From positions 1 to 42,799 of the IMG/VR virus record IMGVR_UViG_3300030202_001972: 42,799 nt of DNA; one strand, given 5' to 3'. Shown piece after piece: positions 38,665 to 42,799 of this stretch. The DNA is from a virus. The notes beneath the pieces are model-generated. The model was not told where the DNA came from and ran no database searches. It was given only the letters and a program-made list of their open reading frames with translations. The position numbers were made by a program, and so were the translations under genes. Numbering within the stretch: the stretch's first letter is position 1; each line of letters opens with the position of its first letter.

Positions 38665-41012
38665 TGGCAGAAAACAATAAACCAAGTAACGTAGATCGTA
38701 GTTTATTACAGTCTCCAAGCGAGGCTTTTGACCTTACCCCACCTGATGAAGAACTTTCTGTAGAAGTAGAATCTTTTCCTACCGAAGACGATGGAGCAGA
38801 AGTCATTTTTGGTGAGGAAGATATAACTATTGGCGAAGAACCAGAAGATTTTTACGATAACCTCGTAGACCAATTAGACAAAGACACAGTTAATGAATTA
38901 TTTAGCATGGTTACAACTAGCGTTGAAGAAGACAAAACAAGCCGTGAAGAGTGGGAAGATTCCTACACTAAAGGACTAGAACTCTTAGGTTTAAAATATG
39001 AAAACAGAACAGAGCCTTTTGACGGAGCTACAGGAGTAATCCACCCATTGCTTAATGAAGCTGTAACACAGTTTCAAGCAGGGGCGTACAAAGAGATGTT
39101 GCCATCATCGGGACCAGTAAAAGCAAACATCATAGGCGAAGCTACCCCAGAACTAGAAAAACAAGCTCGTAGAGTACAACAATATTTGAACTATCAAATC
39201 ATGTACGAAATGGAAGAGTACGAACCAGAGTTTGACCAAATGCTTTACTACTTAGGTTTAGCGGGAAGTTCTTTTAAAAAGATTTATAGAGATGATTTAC
39301 TCAACAGACCAGTCAGCAAATTTGTACCTGCTGAAGATATCGTTGTGCCATACACAGCAGTAGACTTAAAAACAGCAGAACGTGTAACACATGTTATCCG
39401 TATGTCTGGAAACGAGCTTAAAAAGTTACAGGTCAAAGGTTTTTATAGAGATATAGAAATAAATTCTTCACAAGAACCAGAACAAGACAATATTGACGAG
39501 GCTTACGAAAAACTAGAAGGAATAAGTCCTAGTAATGATACTGATGAAGTCGTTTTATATGAGTGTCATTGTTATCTTGACCTCAGTGAGTACCCAGATG
39601 TGGGCGAAGACAACTCAGAAACAGGTATAAAACTGCCCTATGTTGTAACAATCGCAGAAAACAACAACCAAGTACTGTCTGTAAGAAGAAATTATCGTAA
39701 AGATGACCCAAATAAAGAAAAAATACCTCATTTTGTGCAATATAAGTTTACTCCAGGACTCGGTTTCTATGGTTTTGGACTAATTCACTTGTTAAGTAAC
39801 TTATCTCGTACAGCAACAGCTAATTTAAGGCAACTTATTGATGCAGGAACACTCAGTAACATGCCTGCAGGATTTAAAGCTCGCGGTTTACGTATCGCTG
39901 ATGATCAAAACCCACTTTCTCCAGGAGAATTTAGAGATGTTGATGTTCCAGGAGGCGATTTAAAAGGAAGTTTAATACCTTTACCTTACAAAGAACCAAG
40001 TGGGACGTTGTTTCAACTCATGGGCTTTGTTGTTGCAGCAGCACAAAAGTTTATAGGCACAGCAGACATAGGTGTTGGTGATGGCAATAAAGAAATGCCT
40101 GTAGGTACAACTATCGCTTTACTAGAAAGAGGAGCAAAAGTGATTAGTGCAGTACATAAACGCCTACACTCAAGCATGAAAAACGAATTAAGACTTTTAG
40201 GTAAACTATTTGGTGAAGACCCTACTCCGTATCCTTATGATGTGGGCGAAGACGCCAGAGTAAAAGCAGATGATTTTAGTAATAGGGTAGATATATTACC
40301 TGTAAGTGATCCTAACATATTTAGTATGTCACAAAGGGTAGTATTGGCTCAAGAGCAAATGAAAATTGCTAATGCTGCACCACAACTTCATGATATGTAT
40401 GAGGCTCACCGCAGAGTATACGAAGCTCTTGGTGTTTCTAATATAGATGGTATTTTAAAACCTCAACCAGTTTCCACTCCTATGGATCCTGCTACTGAGA
40501 ACCAAATGGCATCTCAAGTAGCAGGAGGACAAGGCAAATTACAGGCTTTTCCTGAACAAGACCACGATGCACATATCGCTGTGCATTTAGCATACATGAA
40601 TTCAAAAGTGGCTCAAATGCAACCTGCGGTATTGCTAGTATTAGAGAAACATATTTACGAACATCTTGGTTTAAAAGCACAAGTTATGGTTACGCAAATG
40701 CCTGAGATAGCTAACTTACCACCAGAACAACAACAAAACGAAGTGGCAAAAATGCAAGCAAAACTAATAGCTGAGTTCCAACAACAGAATCCACCACAGT
40801 CACAAACTGACCCATTGGTACAAATTAAACAACAAGAAGTTGATTTAAAAGCACAAGAAATACAACAAGACAGTCAGTATGATCAACAAAAACTACAGTT
40901 GGATACACAAAAAGCACAAGCTAATGAAGACATACAAAGAGATCGTTTACAGTCTACTGAAAGTATCGCTGTTATGAGAGCAGATTTAGCTAAACAAAAA
41001 ATGGATAAATAG
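38664..41012 (+). CDS. Portal protein (P22-like)
   Basis: A 782-residue portal. The first 70 residues are acidic (EELSVEVESFPTEDDGAE ...). The core begins around DSYTKGLELLGLKYENRTEP, GATGVIHPLLNEAVTQFQA and PVKANIIGEATPELEKQARR, typical of P22-like portals. FYGFGLIHLLSNLSRTATAN and a Gln-rich C-terminal coiled coil (QQEVDLKAQEIQQDSQYDQQ, long barrel-like helix) fit the portal crown. It forms the dodecameric vertex that docks with TerL. Next gene begins after 10 bases with AGGAGAAAC. Confidence 0.9.
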   Translation: MAENNKPSNVDRSLLQSPSEAFDLTPPDEELSVEVESFPTEDDGAEVIFGEEDITIGEEPEDFYDNLVDQLDKDTVNELFSMVTTSVEEDKTSREEWEDSYTKGLELLGLKYENRTEPFDGATGVIHPLLNEAVTQFQAGAYKEMLPSSGPVKANIIGEATPELEKQARRVQQYLNYQIMYEMEEYEPEFDQMLYYLGLAGSSFKKIYRDDLLNRPVSKFVPAEDIVVPYTAVDLKTAERVTHVIRMSGNELKKLQVKGFYRDIEINSSQEPEQDNIDEAYEKLEGISPSNDTDEVVLYECHCYLDLSEYPDVGEDNSETGIKLPYVVTIAENNNQVLSVRRNYRKDDPNKEKIPHFVQYKFTPGLGFYGFGLIHLLSNLSRTATANLRQLIDAGTLSNMPAGFKARGLRIADDQNPLSPGEFRDVDVPGGDLKGSLIPLPYKEPSGTLFQLMGFVVAAAQKFIGTADIGVGDGNKEMPVGTTIALLERGAKVISAVHKRLHSSMKNELRLLGKLFGEDPTPYPYDVGEDARVKADDFSNRVDILPVSDPNIFSMSQRVVLAQEQMKIANAAPQLHDMYEAHRRVYEALGVSNIDGILKPQPVSTPMDPATENQMASQVAGGQGKLQAFPEQDHDAHIAVHLAYMNSKVAQMQPAVLLVLEKHIYEHLGLKAQVMVTQMPEIANLPPEQQQNEVAKMQAKLIAEFQQQNPPQSQTDPLVQIKQQEVDLKAQEIQQDSQYDQQKLQLDTQKAQANEDIQRDRLQSTESIAVMRADLAKQKMDK

Positions 41013-41022
41013 GAGAAACACT

Positions 41023-41523
41023 ATGGCAGATAAAAAAGACAAAATGATAAAATCGTTTAGACAATTTGTTCGTGATGAACAATCAAAAGCAGACGCAGAC
41101 AAAGGAAGAAAAATACTTAAAGACGTACAAGACAAACTTAAAGATAGAGTAAAAAAAGCAGACGGTGGCGAAGTAAGATCAAAAAAACTGTTAAAAGAGT
41201 TTACAGATCACTTGAATAAAACAGAGGCTTTAAACGAAAGATACGCAGTAGCAGAACAAAAACTTATAGAAAAGAAACTTAGAGAGAAACCACTTGATCC
41301 TCAAAAACTTCTTAAAGAAATTAAACCAACCTCTGGTACATACTCTGTTGCAGAACAAAAAATGATAGAAAAGAAACTTGATGAGCGAGGACGAGTAAAA
41401 AAAGCAGACGGTGGCATAGTTTTAAAACAAGCTACTGACGACAGAAACAGAACTCCTAACAAAGGTGTTTGTAGAGGAGGTGGTGCTGCTATAAAAGGAA
41501 TAAAATTTTCTGGTGTAAAATAA
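41023..41523 (+). CDS. Portal-proximal basic protein with internal repeats
   Basis: A 166-residue, very basic protein. VKKADGG occurs at about 43-49 and 125-131; VAEQKLIEKKL (76-86) recurs as VAEQKMIEKKL (109-119). Residues about 60-82 (FTDHLNKTEALNERYAVAEQ and KLI) match a stretch in the large internal virion protein at 7557, about 31 kb away. No known domain; a scaffold, adaptor or internal head protein is possible. The C-terminus KGVCRGGGAAIKGIKFSGVK is Gly/Lys-rich, like decoration or scaffold tails. Downstream, the next gene starts right after the TAA. Confidence 0.65.
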   Translation: MADKKDKMIKSFRQFVRDEQSKADADKGRKILKDVQDKLKDRVKKADGGEVRSKKLLKEFTDHLNKTEALNERYAVAEQKLIEKKLREKPLDPQKLLKEIKPTSGTYSVAEQKMIEKKLDERGRVKKADGGIVLKQATDDRNRTPNKGVCRGGGAAIKGIKFSGVK

Positions 41524-42210
41524 ATGATTTGGAAACAGATAAAAATGTCTGGGTGGCTCTTATTTATTTTAATATTAATTTATGGCTTTACTGATGCCCT
41601 TGCTGACGTCACAAGTTCAGGTGCAACAACCAACACTCAAACATCAACGAGTGGCAGTCAGACTGCGATAACTGGCGGATATAATTCTGATACAACAACA
41701 ACCTATCAATCAGGTAGTAGTTCAACAACTAACGCCACAACGAATAATTCAACCTCTAACGCAGCAAGTAGAACGCCTGTTAATATGGCTTCTGCTCCTG
41801 GAATGAGTGTATATGGGCAAGATAGCTGTGTTATACCGCTTGCAGCAGGAGTAACTGTTATAGGTTTTTCAGGTTCGTTTGGTAGTTATATGGTAGATAA
41901 AGAATGTGAAAGAAGAAAATCTACATCAGTCCTAGCTAAACTAGGCATGAAAGTAGCAGCAATATCTTTGATGTGTCAGGAAGAAAATGTATGGCAGTCA
42001 ATGTGGGACGCAGGAACACCTTGCCCGATTGATGGATTGATTGGGGAAAAAGCAAAAGCAAGATGGGAAGAACTTGGTGGCTATGAGCAAACCAAAAGAA
42101 CAAGCTATGTTAAAAAAAGCCCAAGCAAAGAAACTGATGAAAAAGTAGAACAATACAGAAAATACAAAGAGAGTATGAATGAAGACCATAGTAATCATAA
42201 TCATGACTAG
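41524..42210 (+). CDS. Exported protein with signal peptide and His-rich end
   Basis: A 228-residue protein. Residues 1-27 form a signal peptide (hydrophobic LLFILILIYGF, cleavage near DALA-D). The next 55 residues are Ser/Thr/Asn-rich and disordered; then SCVIPLAAGVTVIG, FGSYMVDKECERRK and AGTPCPIDG with Cys residues that could form disulfides. It ends HSNHNHD, a metal-binding-type tail. It is likely placed in the host envelope late in infection or in the virion; an entry- or lysis-related role is possible. Overlapped at its end by the lipoprotein gene at 42179. Confidence 0.6.
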   Translation: MIWKQIKMSGWLLFILILIYGFTDALADVTSSGATTNTQTSTSGSQTAITGGYNSDTTTTYQSGSSSTTNATTNNSTSNAASRTPVNMASAPGMSVYGQDSCVIPLAAGVTVIGFSGSFGSYMVDKECERRKSTSVLAKLGMKVAAISLMCQEENVWQSMWDAGTPCPIDGLIGEKAKARWEELGGYEQTKRTSYVKKSPSKETDEKVEQYRKYKESMNEDHSNHNHD

Positions 42211-42307
42211 CTTTATTGTTTCATGTGCAAGTAAAAGTATAGAGTTAAGACCTATACAGATATATGGCAGTAATGAGCAAAGCGTACCAACCCCAGTATA
42301 TGAATGA
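42179..42307 (+). CDS. Small lipoprotein (42 residues)
   Basis: ATG at 42179, in a different frame inside the last 32 bases of the previous gene, encodes MKTIVIIIMTSFIVSC followed by ASKSIELRPIQIYGS: a Lys start, hydrophobic core and lipobox I-V-S-C, which predicts lipid attachment after the signal. The mature part is about 27 residues with several Pro. It resembles small phage outer-membrane lipoproteins such as spanin partners in size only. AAGAGAG lies just upstream. Confidence 0.6.
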   Translation: MKTIVIIIMTSFIVSCASKSIELRPIQIYGSNEQSVPTPVYE

Positions 42308-42381
42308 TGGATTTAGATATACTTAACATATTTTTATTGTCGGCTTTGATATTACACACAGTCATGGAGTATGTATTATGA
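42304..42381 (+). CDS. 25-residue single-span membrane peptide
   Basis: ATG at 42304 overlaps the lipoprotein stop (ATGATGG); 25 codons MMDLDILNIFLLSALILHTV then MEYVL with one hydrophobic span. Its TGA overlaps the next ATG (ATGA at 42378). The chain of overlaps supports translation. Confidence 0.45.
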   Translation: MMDLDILNIFLLSALILHTVMEYVL

Positions 42382-42551
42382 ATAAAGAATTAGAAAAAGA
42401 CTTTATAGAAGTTGCTGAGTGTATAAGAAGTGGGCAGGTAGAACCTGAACAAATAGTACAATACATGAATGTTCAACCTGAGTTTGAGCAATGGTATAAA
42501 GATAGATATATTAGCAAACGCAAGACAACTGTTGGAGCATTGAAGTTATGA
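42378..42551 (+). CDS. 57-residue protein of unknown function
   Basis: ATG at 42378 (ATGA overlap) encodes 57 residues (MNKELEKDFIEVAECIRSGQ ... QVEPEQIVQYMNVQPEFEQW ...): helical, acidic N-terminus and basic end. No membrane span. Ends with ATGA at 42548 opening the next gene. Confidence 0.55.
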   Translation: MNKELEKDFIEVAECIRSGQVEPEQIVQYMNVQPEFEQWYKDRYISKRKTTVGALKL

Positions 42552-42799
42552 GATACATAATACCTTTGTTGTTCCCTATTACTTTGTTTGCAGAAACTAC
42601 AAATAATTTATTACCACAACAGTTTTTTAATAATAACTCTAACCACAATGAGTGGACATGTAATGATCCATCACATAATCATGGCAACAGTATTGTTGCA
42701 GCACATCATGGCGACAGCATTGAAAGAGATGTAAGCTTGTCTGAGTATTTAACTGAAGATCAAATTCAATATGGGTGGTCATCTACATTAGGTGCAGAT
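42548..42799 (+). CDS. Exported His/Asn-rich protein, partial
   Basis: ATG at 42548 (ATGA) opens a frame that runs to the end of the window (84 codons). MRYIIPLLFPITLFAETTNN is a short signal peptide with likely cleavage after FA. The visible mature part has several His (NHNEW, SHNHGNS, AAHHGD) and one Cys, reminiscent of the His-rich end of the protein at 41524. The rest is outside the window. Confidence 0.6.
   Translation, partial: MRYIIPLLFPITLFAETTNNLLPQQFFNNNSNHNEWTCNDPSHNHGNSIVAAHHGDSIERDVSLSEYLTEDQIQYGWSSTLGAD

Noticed and set aside
1-42799. CRISPR array
   Set aside because: No series of identical 23-40-base repeats with regular unique spacers; the only tandem-like repeats (36075 and 36101) are two copies.
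1-42799. Minus-strand genes
   Set aside because: The open frames on the minus strand lie opposite long + strand genes with clear motifs, lack ribosome sites, and have low-complexity, Leu/Ser-rich sequence.
1-42799. Prophage or integrative element
   Set aside because: No integrase, excisionase, repressor or attachment-site-like repeats were recognised; packaging and structural genes argue for a phage contig, though the missing portion could hold an integrase.

Overview
The window is one continuous piece of a double-stranded DNA phage genome. Every convincing gene is on the + strand. Genes are packed tightly, often with ATGA or TAATG stop/start overlaps. The DNA is AT-rich, and gene content (P22-like portal, stabilisation-type protein, three very large internal-virion-type proteins, family A DNA polymerase, no tail sheath or baseplate) suggests a lytic short-tailed phage of a marine alphaproteobacterium-like host. 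That host and habitat are inferred from the style of the proteins, not shown by the sequence. No integrase, RNA polymerase, major capsid protein or endolysin was found, so the window is not the whole genome; the last gene runs off the right end and the first is only a tail.

Layout. (1) 1-2426: tail-fibre region with two fibre-like genes, two paralogous small proteins that follow fibre genes, and a 13-codon stub of what looks like a lost third fibre. (2) 2413-13365: structural genes, comprising a stabilisation-type protein, small connectors and three large internal virion/ejection candidates. (3) 13401-21444: replication start, with an SNF2-like helicase behind its own promoter and a 5' hairpin, then small proteins, an archaeo-eukaryotic-type primase, a UvrD-like helicase and a TIGR03299-type protein. 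(4) 21497-28239: nucleotide and DNA metabolism, including a 5-hmdU-kinase-helical/thymine-pyrophosphorylase-type protein, a GT-B glycosyltransferase, a thymidylate-synthase/dUMP-hydroxymethylase homologue, a small Nmad-like protein, PolA (Leu at the 762-equivalent position) and a YfbR-like HD phosphohydrolase. Together these look like a thymine-modification pathway. (5) 28240-33992: promoters, a short membrane ORF, a 180-nt non-coding segment with two long-range stems (candidate structured RNA), then about 18 small early-type genes ending at a strong terminator. (6) 34292-37200: terminase small subunit, a PD-(D/E)XK nuclease with no ordinary start codon, and two paralogous unknown proteins, each in its own promoter-to-hairpin unit, interspersed with repeats and a two-gene micro-operon encoding a 21-residue membrane peptide. 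(7) 37201-42799: large terminase, portal, a small protein sharing a peptide module with an internal virion protein, and a run of overlapping genes for exported, lipoprotein and membrane proteins.

How it works together. Host sigma70-like promoters (several sharing AAGACTT around the -35 box) appear to drive separate blocks. Primase, UvrD helicase and PolA would copy the genome; the TS-like enzyme, HD enzyme, glycosyltransferase and pyrophosphorylase-type protein would alter thymine in the DNA; terminase and portal package it; the large internal proteins and fibres would deliver it. The least explained parts are the structured segment at 28366-28544, the paralog pair at 35548 and 36567, and the peptide module shared by the genes at 7557 and 41023.
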